A stretch of 35,137 bases of DNA from Brevibacillus sp. (lineage in GTDB: Bacteria; Bacillota; Bacilli; Brevibacillales; Brevibacillaceae): assembly GCA_029240815.1 (NCBI GenBank), contig JARDZO010000018.1, positions 1 to 35,137 on the forward strand, in the 5' to 3' direction. This document shows positions 7,555-14,842 of the stretch, in pieces (the first letter of the stretch is position 1; every line of letters starts with the position of its first letter). The translations under genes and the position numbers were made by a program. Under the pieces are notes generated by a model. It saw nothing but the letters and a program-made list of their open reading frames with translations. It was not told where the DNA came from and ran no database searches.

Positions 7555-8970
7555 ATGCTACTCAAGTATTTCTATGATGATAAATTAGCCCAAGCATCGT
7601 ATCTGGTGGGATGCCAGGCTACCGGTGAGGCCATCGTAATTGATCCGGCGCGCGATATCGAAAAGTATGCGAAAGCAGCGAAGGCCAACGGGGTGAAGAT
7701 TGTTGGCGTGACGGAAACGCATATCCATGCTGATTTCCTCTCCGGTGCGAGGGAAATCGCTTCGAGGTTCGGAGCTACCTTGTATCTGTCAGATGAAGGA
7801 GGGACTGATTGGAGTTACCAATACGCACGCGAACACAAGCACTGTTTCCTAAAAGACGGGGACACATTCAACATTGGCAATCTCACATTCGAAGTGCTTC
7901 ATACACCGGGACACACGCCAGAGCATATATCGCTGCTTTTAACGGATGGCGGTTCGTCGGCACATGCACCGATCGGCATCTTTTCAGGTGACTTTGTGTT
8001 TGTCGGAGACGTTGGGCGTCCAGACCTACTGGAGAAAGCGGCAAAGGTAAGCGGTTCCTCCGAAGAAATGGCGCGCAAAATGTTTCGCTCTTTATCGCGC
8101 TTTAAAAAGCTACCTGACTATCTTCAAGTCTGGCCTGGGCACGGGGCGGGCAGCGCGTGCGGCAAGGCAATAGGGGCAGTCCAGTCAACGACTGTCGGTT
8201 ATGAGAAACGCACGAATTGGGCGTTGCAGCATGATGATGAGGAGCATTTTATTCAGAGTTTGTTGGAGGAGCAGCCAGAGCCGCCAACCTATTTTTCGAT
8301 GATGAAGCAACTGAACAAAGAAGGTGCACAGTTATTACAAGAGGGAGAGGCTCCAATTCACGAGGATGCCTCAATAGCTGTAGTCGAAACATGGGTGGAA
8401 CAAGGTGTTGTCGTGGATACCCGGCCAGCAAAAGTATTCGCCCAAAAGCATTTGCCGGGAGTCATCAATATCCCATTCGACAAGTCATTTACCACGTGGG
8501 CCGGATGGCTGCTGGACTATGATCGACCGATTTACCTATTGGCCTCAGAGCAGTCCGTTCCGGATATTTTGAAGGATTTGCAGTCTATTGGAATGGATAA
8601 GGTGGCTTCCACGATGGATCTGAATGTCTTCGATCTCGATGACCATGAGAAGTTTGTGAAATATGAAGAAGTAACACCTGAGGAGGTAAGAGATACCGTA
8701 CAAAAAGGACAACTGTATGTTCTTGATGTCCGTTACGAAAAAGAGCGGAAAGAAGGGCATATTCCTGAGGCTAAACATATCATGCTCGGTTATTTGTCGA
8801 TGAGAATTCAAGAATTACCGCACGACAAACCGATCTTGGTTCAATGCAAAACGGGTAGAAGGTCTGCCATCGGAGTGAGCTTTCTGCAAGCTAACGGCTT
8901 CAAAAATGTACGGAACCTGATCGGCGGTTATGACGAGTGGGTGAAACAAGGATTTCCAGTCGTAAGGTGA
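7555..8970 (+). CDS. cstB: CstB-type persulfide dioxygenase fused to pseudo-rhodanese and rhodanese domains
   Basis: A 471-residue multidomain enzyme. Residues 1-230 form an ETHE1-like metallo-beta-lactamase fold: iron ligands H56/H58/D60 in ETHIHADFLSG, H120 in TPGHTPEH, a D146-containing FSGDFVFVGDVGRPDLL, and H196 in WPGHGAG. A cysteine follows at 202, at nearly the position of Cys201 in S. aureus CstB. Residues 270-365 are a rhodanese-like domain without a cysteine in its active loop. Residues 372-471 are a true rhodanese domain with C431 in the loop VQCKTGRRS. This triple layout is that of CstB, which oxidises low-molecular-weight persulfides to sulfite and on to thiosulfate. A ribosome site GAAAGGAG precedes ATG 7555. 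It is 28 bases after sqr, clearly one operon. Confidence 0.88.
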   Translation: MLLKYFYDDKLAQASYLVGCQATGEAIVIDPARDIEKYAKAAKANGVKIVGVTETHIHADFLSGAREIASRFGATLYLSDEGGTDWSYQYAREHKHCFLKDGDTFNIGNLTFEVLHTPGHTPEHISLLLTDGGSSAHAPIGIFSGDFVFVGDVGRPDLLEKAAKVSGSSEEMARKMFRSLSRFKKLPDYLQVWPGHGAGSACGKAIGAVQSTTVGYEKRTNWALQHDDEEHFIQSLLEEQPEPPTYFSMMKQLNKEGAQLLQEGEAPIHEDASIAVVETWVEQGVVVDTRPAKVFAQKHLPGVINIPFDKSFTTWAGWLLDYDRPIYLLASEQSVPDILKDLQSIGMDKVASTMDLNVFDLDDHEKFVKYEEVTPEEVRDTVQKGQLYVLDVRYEKERKEGHIPEAKHIMLGYLSMRIQELPHDKPILVQCKTGRRSAIGVSFLQANGFKNVRNLIGGYDEWVKQGFPVVR

Positions 8971-9035
8971 GGATAGACAGGAAAAGCACGGGGGGAGGAA
9001 TCACTGATTTCTTCCGCTATCTCATGACAGGGGTT

Positions 9036-9056
9036 GCTCCCGCCTGTGCGGGCAGC
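9036..9056. other. GC-rich hairpin between cstB and patB
   Basis: CCCGC (9039-9043) pairs with GCGGG (9048-9052) around CTGT, extended by GCT/AGC after a one-base bulge. No T-run follows on either strand, so it is not a standard terminator. It may stabilise the mRNA end or mark a processing site between the two halves of the sulfur block. No clear promoter for patB is seen in 8971-9141. Confidence 0.4.
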
Positions 9057-9141
9057 ACAACAAAAAAATGAAAACGCGATCATCGGTTGCACCTTGGCCC
9101 TTGATGGGAGTTTTCTAACAGTGGAGTAGGAGGGTTAGCAA

Positions 9142-10320
9142 ATGAATTATGATTTCGATCAAGTCCACAACCGCTTTAACACGGACTCATTAAAGTGGGA
9201 CAAAGCTGAAAAACTGTTCGGGGAAAAAGATATCTTGCCCATGTGGGTAGCCGACATGGATTTTAGATGCCCCGGGCCCGTCATTGATCATGTAATCAGT
9301 AGAGCCGAGCATGGGATTTTTGGCTATACGGCGAGGTCTAATGCCTATTTTGAGTCTTTTATTGGTTGGGTGGAACGCAGGCATCATTGGACGATTAAAA
9401 AAGAATGGATACGCTGCAGCCCAGGTATTTTGACAGCATTAAGCATCATTGTTCAAACCTTTTCCCAGCCAGGAGACAAAGTGATTATCCAGCCGCCAGT
9501 GTATCACCCCTTTCCGGATGTGGTGCAGAAGAATGGACGAGAGCTGGTGCTAAATCCGCTTATTCTCAAAAATGGCCGGTATGAAATGGATTACGAAGAT
9601 CTAATCAGTAAAATCGACTCTACTGTGAAAATGATCATTCTCTGCAACCCGCATAATCCGGTCGGGAGAGTGTGGACAAAAGAAGAGCTTGAACGATTGG
9701 GCCAAATATGTGCTGAGCATAACGTGCTTGTTGTGTCTGATGAAGCTCACTTTGATCTGATCCACAATGGATACCGCCATACCCCGTTTGCCAGCATTTC
9801 CGAAACATTTTCACTTGGTTCCATCACGTGTACAGCGCCAAGTAAAACGTTTAACATGGCAGGTCTGCAAATGTCCAACATTATCATTCCGGATCAAGGG
9901 CGAAGAAATAGGTTTACGAAAGCGTTGGATACGCTTCATCTGGGTCTATCCAACACATTTGGAATAGCTGCTGCTGAAATGGCCTACAAGCATGGAGATG
10001 AATGGCTGGATCAATGTTTGAATTATTTGGGGGAGAACCTTGCTTTTCTCACAGACTTTATTCAAACCAATATAAAAGAAGTAAACGTGATCCAACCGGA
10101 AGGAACCTATCTGGTTTGGCTCGATTGCCGACAACTGGGGATGGATGCGAAAACGCTTGAACAGTTCTTTCAAAAGCAGGCCAAGGTGGCATTTGACGAG
10201 GGATACAAGTTTGGGCCAGGGGGCGAAGGATTCACGAGAGTCAACATTGCTTGCCCGAGGACTGTCTTGGAAGAGGGCCTGAAAAGAATAGCGAATGCCG
10301 TAAATCAAAGGATCAAATAA
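9142..10320 (+). CDS. patB: PatB/MalY-type PLP-dependent C-S lyase (cystathionine beta-lyase)
   Basis: A 392-residue fold-type I PLP enzyme of the MalY/PatB group. The N-terminal 'ILPMWVADMDF' is typical of this group. The cofactor contacts are 'CNPHNPVGRVWT' (168-179) and 'VVSDEAHFDLI' (198-207), and the Schiff-base lysine is K235 in APSKTFNMAG. Length equals B. subtilis PatB (about 387). Such enzymes cleave cystathionine, cystine or cysteine conjugates to pyruvate, ammonia and a thiol or H2S. Placed 22 bases before a cystine symporter gene and downstream of sqr-cstB, it probably desulfurates imported cystine or related sulfur amino acids, and so produces the sulfide that the upstream genes remove. 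AGGAGG ribosome site 9-14 bases before ATG. It is annotated as an aminotransferase in many genomes, but C-S lyase is the likelier activity. Confidence 0.85.
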   Translation: MNYDFDQVHNRFNTDSLKWDKAEKLFGEKDILPMWVADMDFRCPGPVIDHVISRAEHGIFGYTARSNAYFESFIGWVERRHHWTIKKEWIRCSPGILTALSIIVQTFSQPGDKVIIQPPVYHPFPDVVQKNGRELVLNPLILKNGRYEMDYEDLISKIDSTVKMIILCNPHNPVGRVWTKEELERLGQICAEHNVLVVSDEAHFDLIHNGYRHTPFASISETFSLGSITCTAPSKTFNMAGLQMSNIIIPDQGRRNRFTKALDTLHLGLSNTFGIAAAEMAYKHGDEWLDQCLNYLGENLAFLTDFIQTNIKEVNVIQPEGTYLVWLDCRQLGMDAKTLEQFFQKQAKVAFDEGYKFGPGGEGFTRVNIACPRTVLEEGLKRIANAVNQRIK

Positions 10321-10342
10321 ATCGTGAAGGAGGGGAATTCTC

Positions 10343-11746
10343 ATGACTTTTCAAGTGCTTCTTAATATTTTGGGCATGTTAGTGATCCTATCAATCTTGC
10401 TTTACATGCAAAAGAAGTTCGTCTCTTTTTCCAAGCGAGTGTTTACCGGATTAGGCTTGGGGATTGTATTTGGCCTCTTGTTGCAATTTGTCTATGGATC
10501 AGGGGCTGAGGTTATCAAACTGTCCGTGGATTGGTTCAACATCGCGGGGAATGGCTATATCAAATTACTGCAGATGGTTGTCATGCCACTGGTATTCATA
10601 TCGATCCTGTCAGCATTCACAAAAGCAACCCTTTCTCACAACATAGGGAAAATCGGCGGTTTGATCATCGGGTTATTGGTGGGGACCACTGCGATAGCAG
10701 CAGCGATCGGAATTGGAGCATCGCTTGCGGCCGATTTGCAGTCATTACAGCTAGAACAAGGTGCGAAAGAATCTGCTCAGATTGAAAAGATCGGAAATAC
10801 ATTGGGAAATCTTGAAAACATGTCAGCGCCGCAAAAGCTGGTGGAGCTTCTGCCAGGTAACCCGTTTCTCGATTTAACGGGTGCACGCCCGACCTCGACG
10901 ATTGCCGTGGTTATCTTTGCAGCCTTTTTAGGAACGGCTTATTTGGGAGTGAAGCGAAAAAAACCGGATCAAGCAGAACTGTTTGCCAAAATAACCGACT
11001 CTCTTTATACCATCATCATGAGAGTGGTGACCTTGATCCTGCGGCTTACACCATATGGGGTGCTTGCGTTAATGACAAAAATAGCAGCAACAAGTGATCT
11101 GGTTGCCATTTGGCGGCTTGGCAAATTTGTACTGGCTTCGTATGTGGCTCTGCTCATTATGTTTGGTGTTCACTTGCTGCTTATTACGTTATCGGGTTTA
11201 AATCCTTTGACATACGTAAAGAAAGTGATCCCTGTCCTGACCTTTGCATTTACCTCTCGTTCCAGTGCGGGCACATTACCGCTTAATGTTCAAACACAGA
11301 ATAAAGAATTAGGAGTTCCAGAAGGAATCGCTAATTTTGCAGGATCATTCGGTATTTCAATCGGACAAAATGGATGCGCTGGGATCTACCCGGCGATGCT
11401 AGCAGTCATGGTCGCACCTGCGGCAGGGATCGATCCGACGAATCCAACCTTCATTTTGACCTTGATTGCTGTAGTTGCCATTAGTTCCTTTGGCGTCGCA
11501 GGCGTAGGTGGAGGAGCAACTTTCGCGGCGCTTATTGTCCTCTCCACTATGAACTTGCCAGTTGCCCTGGTCGGGTTGCTTATTTCAATCGAGCCTTTGA
11601 TTGATATGGCACGCACAGCCGTGAACGTGAGTGGAAGCATGACGGCAGGGTTGATCACAAGCAAGGTTACCAAACAGTTGGATACAAGCGTTTACAGGAA
11701 TGCTTCTGCTGTCCAAGAGGTTGCCCCACCGTTGCAAAACCTTTAA
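10343..11746 (+). CDS. tcyP: sodium:dicarboxylate symporter family cystine transporter, TcyP-like
   Basis: A 467-residue DAACS/glutamate-transporter family protein, close in length to B. subtilis TcyP (463), a high-affinity cystine symporter. Family marks include a long N-terminal membrane segment with 'KRVFTGLGLGIVFGLLLQFVYG', the motif 'IKLLQMVVMPLVFISILSAF' (halves around residues 73-92), the serine-rich re-entrant loop 'FAFTSRSSAGTLPLNV', and the C-terminal 'SSFGVAGVGGGATFAALIVL'. The region between the N-terminal helices and the core carries the short insertion usual for TcyP ('LQLEQGAKESAQIEKIGN'). Start 10343 has AAGGAGGGG about 7 bases upstream. The gene lies between patB and trxB in the same direction. 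Cystine import would feed patB, and the reducing power from thioredoxin would reduce it. TcyP is the best fit; other amino- or dicarboxylic-acid specificity cannot be excluded. Confidence 0.85.
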   Translation: MTFQVLLNILGMLVILSILLYMQKKFVSFSKRVFTGLGLGIVFGLLLQFVYGSGAEVIKLSVDWFNIAGNGYIKLLQMVVMPLVFISILSAFTKATLSHNIGKIGGLIIGLLVGTTAIAAAIGIGASLAADLQSLQLEQGAKESAQIEKIGNTLGNLENMSAPQKLVELLPGNPFLDLTGARPTSTIAVVIFAAFLGTAYLGVKRKKPDQAELFAKITDSLYTIIMRVVTLILRLTPYGVLALMTKIAATSDLVAIWRLGKFVLASYVALLIMFGVHLLLITLSGLNPLTYVKKVIPVLTFAFTSRSSAGTLPLNVQTQNKELGVPEGIANFAGSFGISIGQNGCAGIYPAMLAVMVAPAAGIDPTNPTFILTLIAVVAISSFGVAGVGGGATFAALIVLSTMNLPVALVGLLISIEPLIDMARTAVNVSGSMTAGLITSKVTKQLDTSVYRNASAVQEVAPPLQNL

Positions 11747-11797
11747 ATACAACTGAATCAGGCTTTCGGTCAAAGAAAAGATCAATTGGAGGTAAAC

Positions 11798-12730
11798 ATG
11801 TATCGAACGATTATTTTGGGGTCTGGTCCTGCCGGTTTAACAGCGGCAATTTATTTAGCCCGAGCTAACATGAGTCCTTTGGTGATTGAAGGACCTGAAG
11901 TCGGAGGGCAATTAACAATGACTACAGATGTCGAGAATTTTCCGGGTTTTCCTGATGGGATCATGGGGAGAGAGTTAATGCAAGGCATGCGCAAGCAAGC
12001 GGAGCGTTTTGGAGCTGCGTTTCAAACAGGCTGGGTAACGAAAGTCGATTTATCAAACCATTCCATTGCTTTAAAAATGGAAGGATCGACAGAAATGAAA
12101 ACAACTTCGTTAATCATTTCAACGGGTGCTTCTGCAAAGCTATTAGATATTCCAGGAGAAAAAGAAAACATTGGACGTGGTGTAAGCACCTGTGCAACGT
12201 GCGATGGCTTCTTCTTTCGAGGCAAGAAAATTATGGTAGTCGGCGGTGGAGATTCCGCTATGGAAGAAGCGATTTTTTTAACAAGGTTCGCTACAGAGGT
12301 TCGGATCGTACATCGGAGGAACGAGTTAAGAGCCTCCAAAATCATGCAGGAACGTGCGCGGAGCAACCCTAAAATTACGTGGAGCTTGAATAACAGCCCT
12401 TTAGAAATCATTGCGGGGGAAAAGTGTGTTACAGGCCTGAAAGTGAAAAACAACGAAAGCGGCAAAGACGAAGTTTTGGAAACGGACGGTATTTTTGTGG
12501 CGATCGGACATCGACCAAACACTTCATTTTTAGACAAACAAGTGGAATTGGACAAAATGGGGTACATCATCGTAGAAAAAGGGACAACACAGACAAATAT
12601 TCCTGGGGTATTTGCTTGCGGAGATGTCCAGGATCGCTTATACCGCCAAGCAATTACTGCTGCAGGAAGCGGGTGCATGGCCGCTCTGGATTGTGAAAGA
12701 TATCTAGAGGAACAACAGGTTCACAATTAG
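11798..12730 (+). CDS. trxB: thioredoxin-disulfide reductase
   Basis: A 310-residue low-molecular-weight thioredoxin reductase. FAD fold IILGSGPAGLTAAIYLARA starts at residue 5, the redox-active pair is C132/C135 in STCATCDG, the NADPH motif is VVGGGDSAMEEA, followed by HRRNELRA, and the C-terminal FAD motif is GVFACGDVQDRLYRQAITAAGSG (in two parts). It transfers electrons from NADPH to thioredoxin in the cytoplasm. GGAGGT precedes ATG 11798, which I prefer to the in-frame TTG at 11786. It is 51 bases after tcyP. Firmicutes usually carry the housekeeping trxB elsewhere (near hprK/lgt), so this copy may be a sulfur-dedicated paralogue. That is inference from its position, because the rest of the genome is not visible. 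Confidence 0.9.
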   Translation: MYRTIILGSGPAGLTAAIYLARANMSPLVIEGPEVGGQLTMTTDVENFPGFPDGIMGRELMQGMRKQAERFGAAFQTGWVTKVDLSNHSIALKMEGSTEMKTTSLIISTGASAKLLDIPGEKENIGRGVSTCATCDGFFFRGKKIMVVGGGDSAMEEAIFLTRFATEVRIVHRRNELRASKIMQERARSNPKITWSLNNSPLEIIAGEKCVTGLKVKNNESGKDEVLETDGIFVAIGHRPNTSFLDKQVELDKMGYIIVEKGTTQTNIPGVFACGDVQDRLYRQAITAAGSGCMAALDCERYLEEQQVHN

Positions 12731-12766
12731 ACATCCCGTTTTTCCGCCAAAAGAAGAGTTGGAATG

Positions 12767-12796
12767 CTGACCCCATTCACGATTGAACGGGGTCAG
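12767..12796. terminator. hairpin between convergent trxB and uppP (possible weak bidirectional terminator)
   Basis: CTGACCCC (12767-12774) pairs with GGGGTCAG (12789-12796), and after one mismatch TTCA/TGAA pair around CGAT. It stands between two genes that converge, but neither side has a good T-run. Termination is therefore inferred from location only. Confidence 0.45.
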
Positions 12797-12838
12797 TCCC
12801 ACGGGAATGCAGCTTTTTGTTTGGCTTGTCATAGCAGA

Positions 12839-13669
12839 CTACATGACGAAAAAGAAAATGACAGCAGCCAGTACGATGCGATACAAAGCGAATGGTACCA
12901 GCTTGATCTTGTTGATCAGCTTCAGGAAGAAACGAATCGCCAGCAAGGCAAATAGAAAGGCGCTAACGAACCCGACGATGAAGAAGGGGAGAGTATCAGC
13001 GGTAATATACTGCCAATGCTTCAAGAGCGACAGAAAGCTGGCACCTGCCATGACTGGAACCGCCATGATAAAGGTGAAATCGGATGCCGCACGGTGACTC
13101 AGGCCCAATAGAACCCCGCCAGAAATGGTAGATCCTGAACGGGAAAAACCAGGCCAAAGGGCGATACATTGGAACAAACCGATAATGAGAGCTTGCTTGT
13201 ACGTAATTTGGTCCACGCTCGCTGCTTTGGGCTTGCCAGGGCGGAACCAGTCAGCTACGACCATCAGGACTGCCCCTGCCACGAGCCCTATTAATACAGT
13301 GTTGATCGAGAACAGATACTCATCAATGTAATCATTAAACAGCAATCCCAATACGGCAGCCGGTAAAAGCCCTACAAAGACTTGCGACAAACGGAGCTTG
13401 TGTCCTGGACCATTGCCATCTGGAGAGATTTTTTTCAGACCGAGCAGACTGAGAAAACGATCTTTAAAGACGATGACGGCCGCTAAAATCGAGCCGAGCT
13501 GGATGACCACCTTGAAGGTATTCGCGACTTCTGGCGAAAACAGAGTTTTTGAATGCAACAGGGTATCATCGACGATAATCATATGCCCAGTTGAAGAGAC
13601 TGGCGCGAATTCTGTGAGTCCTTCTACAAGTCCCAACACAAACGCCACGAAGATTTGCCAAAGATCCAT
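12839..13669 (-). CDS. uppP: undecaprenyl-diphosphatase (BacA family)
   Basis: A 276-residue integral membrane phosphatase that recycles undecaprenyl pyrophosphate for peptidoglycan and teichoic acid synthesis and gives low-level bacitracin resistance. Both BacA motifs are present: 'GLVEGLTEFAPVSSTGHM' near residues 13-30 and 'PGFSRSGSTISGG' near residue 165-180. It has about eight hydrophobic helices and the family's normal length. The start at 13669 has AAAGGTGAG 5-6 bases upstream on the minus strand. It is monocistronic, converging with trxB and separated from the DUF1904 gene by a 720-bp gene-free stretch. Confidence 0.93.
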   Translation of the reverse strand: MDLWQIFVAFVLGLVEGLTEFAPVSSTGHMIIVDDTLLHSKTLFSPEVANTFKVVIQLGSILAAVIVFKDRFLSLLGLKKISPDGNGPGHKLRLSQVFVGLLPAAVLGLLFNDYIDEYLFSINTVLIGLVAGAVLMVVADWFRPGKPKAASVDQITYKQALIIGLFQCIALWPGFSRSGSTISGGVLLGLSHRAASDFTFIMAVPVMAGASFLSLLKHWQYITADTLPFFIVGFVSAFLFALLAIRFFLKLINKIKLVPFALYRIVLAAVIFFFVM

Positions 13670-13902
13670 GGTTACTCACCTTTCCAAAAACGCCTCTCTA
13701 GTTTGGGCGCGCGTTTAATAGAAGTTGTCCCTCATACACTTTAATACAAAAGACGTGAAATAGTAAGCCTTTCATTACTGGCTCGTAAGGCACAAAAGAA
13801 GATACGTTTCATCGATCGCGAATGGTACAGGTCATCCCGAAAAATAGATAGAGTAAAAAGCGAAACACGCTTTTCAGGCTGTCGAGAAAGTGGTTACAGT
13901 GA

Positions 13903-14021
13903 GATAAGCCTGTTTCCATTCTCCGCTCCGGGCTACGTCCTGCAAGGGAGACTAGACTGTCCGCTCCGCCACTGTGGTATGAGCTGAAGGGAAAAGACAG
14001 CAAAGCAGAACAGACAGGCTT
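13903..14021. repeat. dispersed intergenic repeat, partial copy A
   Basis: Bases 13906-13940 match, in inverted orientation, 34 of 35 bases at 25236-25270. The similarity goes on weakly through 13970 (a shared ACTGTCCGCT block). The end motif GATAAGCCTGTTTCC (13903-13917) resembles the ends of the full element at 25075-25273. An 8-bp inverted end (AAGCCTGT 13906-13913; ACAGGCTT 14014-14021) suggests the copy stops near 14021. No protein coding is credible: short minus-strand frames here have no ribosome sites or recognisable products. The function is unknown. The 13670-13902 stretch shows nothing else definite. Confidence 0.65.
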
Positions 14022-14108
14022 TTAATAGGGTCAGTAAAAAGCCAGCCCAAACCAAAATGCTATCCAGGAAAAAGGAGAAAAAAGCGAAGGTATTAGGAAC
14101 ACAGCCGA

Positions 14109-14274
14109 GGCGGAGTGGAAAAAGTGGAACACGCTTGAGCGTCCACCTCTGAGATACTCCCTTGAAGTGACAACTTTGGACGCCGTTCCGCTTTTGGAAT
14201 GGAGCCGTACAGGGATGGCCCCCGAGCAAGTGTCCCTACTAACCTGGAGCGCTTTCTCCTTTTTCCACCCCGCC
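14109..14274. repeat. 166-bp foldback element with 16-bp inverted ends
   Basis: GGCGGAGTGGAAAAAG (14109-14124) and the reverse complement of 14259-14274 agree at 15 of 16 bases. Inside are further complementary segments: GCGTCC near 14139 with GGACGC near 14178, and AGGGA near 14211 with TCCCT near 14233. The region would fold into a branched hairpin. It contains no gene. It could be a small miniature element, a structured RNA or part of the same intergenic repeat family, but its sequence differs from copy A. Confidence 0.55.
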
Positions 14275-14392
14275 ACTATGGTCTGAGTTAACTAAAAATA
14301 GAGAAAGATATCGGCTACTCAGGAATTGGCGGGAAGAGTATGATGAAAAGAGACATGATTCCCAGAACAAACAAAAAGGAGAGACTACCCAT

Positions 14393-14719
14393 ATGCCACA
14401 ATTAATCGTACGAGGCATCAAGGCAGAACAATTGGCAACGATCAGTGAGCCGTTACTCGAGGAACTGGCCGTTCTCTGCGGATGCGGCACGGACAATTTC
14501 ACGATCGAATGTTTACATACGACAGGCGTCTTTGGCGGAAAAGTGGTAGATTCCTACCCATTTGTTGAGGTAGCGTGGTTTGAGCGGGGACAGGAGACAC
14601 GTGACCAGTTTGCCGAAATCGTCACACGGCACATCCTGTCACTCGACATTCCGGAGGTAGAAATGGCCTTTATCGCCTATCAAAAGGAAAGCTACTACGC
14701 AAATGGCAAACATTTTTAG
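14393..14719 (+). CDS. DUF1904 family protein
   Basis: A 108-residue protein matching the DUF1904 pattern: it starts MPQLIVRGI, has a central 'YPFVEVAWFERGQETRDQFAEI' split across residues 52-73, and ends with an 'EVEMAFIAYQKESYYANGKHF' strand region. These small proteins are thought to adopt a tautomerase/MIF-like fold with an N-terminal Pro2, which is present here (MP). No activity has been established to my knowledge. An AAGGAGAG ribosome site lies about 10 bases before ATG. It stands alone between the foldback region and a bidirectional terminator. Confidence 0.8.
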   Translation: MPQLIVRGIKAEQLATISEPLLEELAVLCGCGTDNFTIECLHTTGVFGGKVVDSYPFVEVAWFERGQETRDQFAEIVTRHILSLDIPEVEMAFIAYQKESYYANGKHF

Positions 14720-14803
14720 ACAATAGCTAGAATCGTCGCGCTGTCGATTTCCCGGGAAAGATTATTCGGTTTCGACAGGATGGTCGACCAAAGATGTCAG
14801 AAG

Positions 14804-14835
14804 AAAAGGATGCAACCGTGGTTGCATCCTTTTTC
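14804..14835. terminator. bidirectional Rho-independent terminator
   Basis: AAAAGGATGCAACC (14804-14817) pairs perfectly with GGTTGCATCCTTTT (14820-14833). A/T runs on both sides let it serve the DUF1904 gene on plus and the glycosylase gene on minus. Confidence 0.9.
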
Positions 14836-14842
14836 AGGTGAT

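Noticed and set aside
12022..12678. 218-residue minus-strand frame inside trxB
   Set aside because: Antisense shadow of trxB, whose motifs are complete on the plus strand.
13809..14276. Several 60-98 residue minus-strand frames between uppP and the DUF1904 gene
   Set aside because: Low-complexity Phe/Ser/Leu-rich translations of foldback DNA, without ribosome sites or family motifs.
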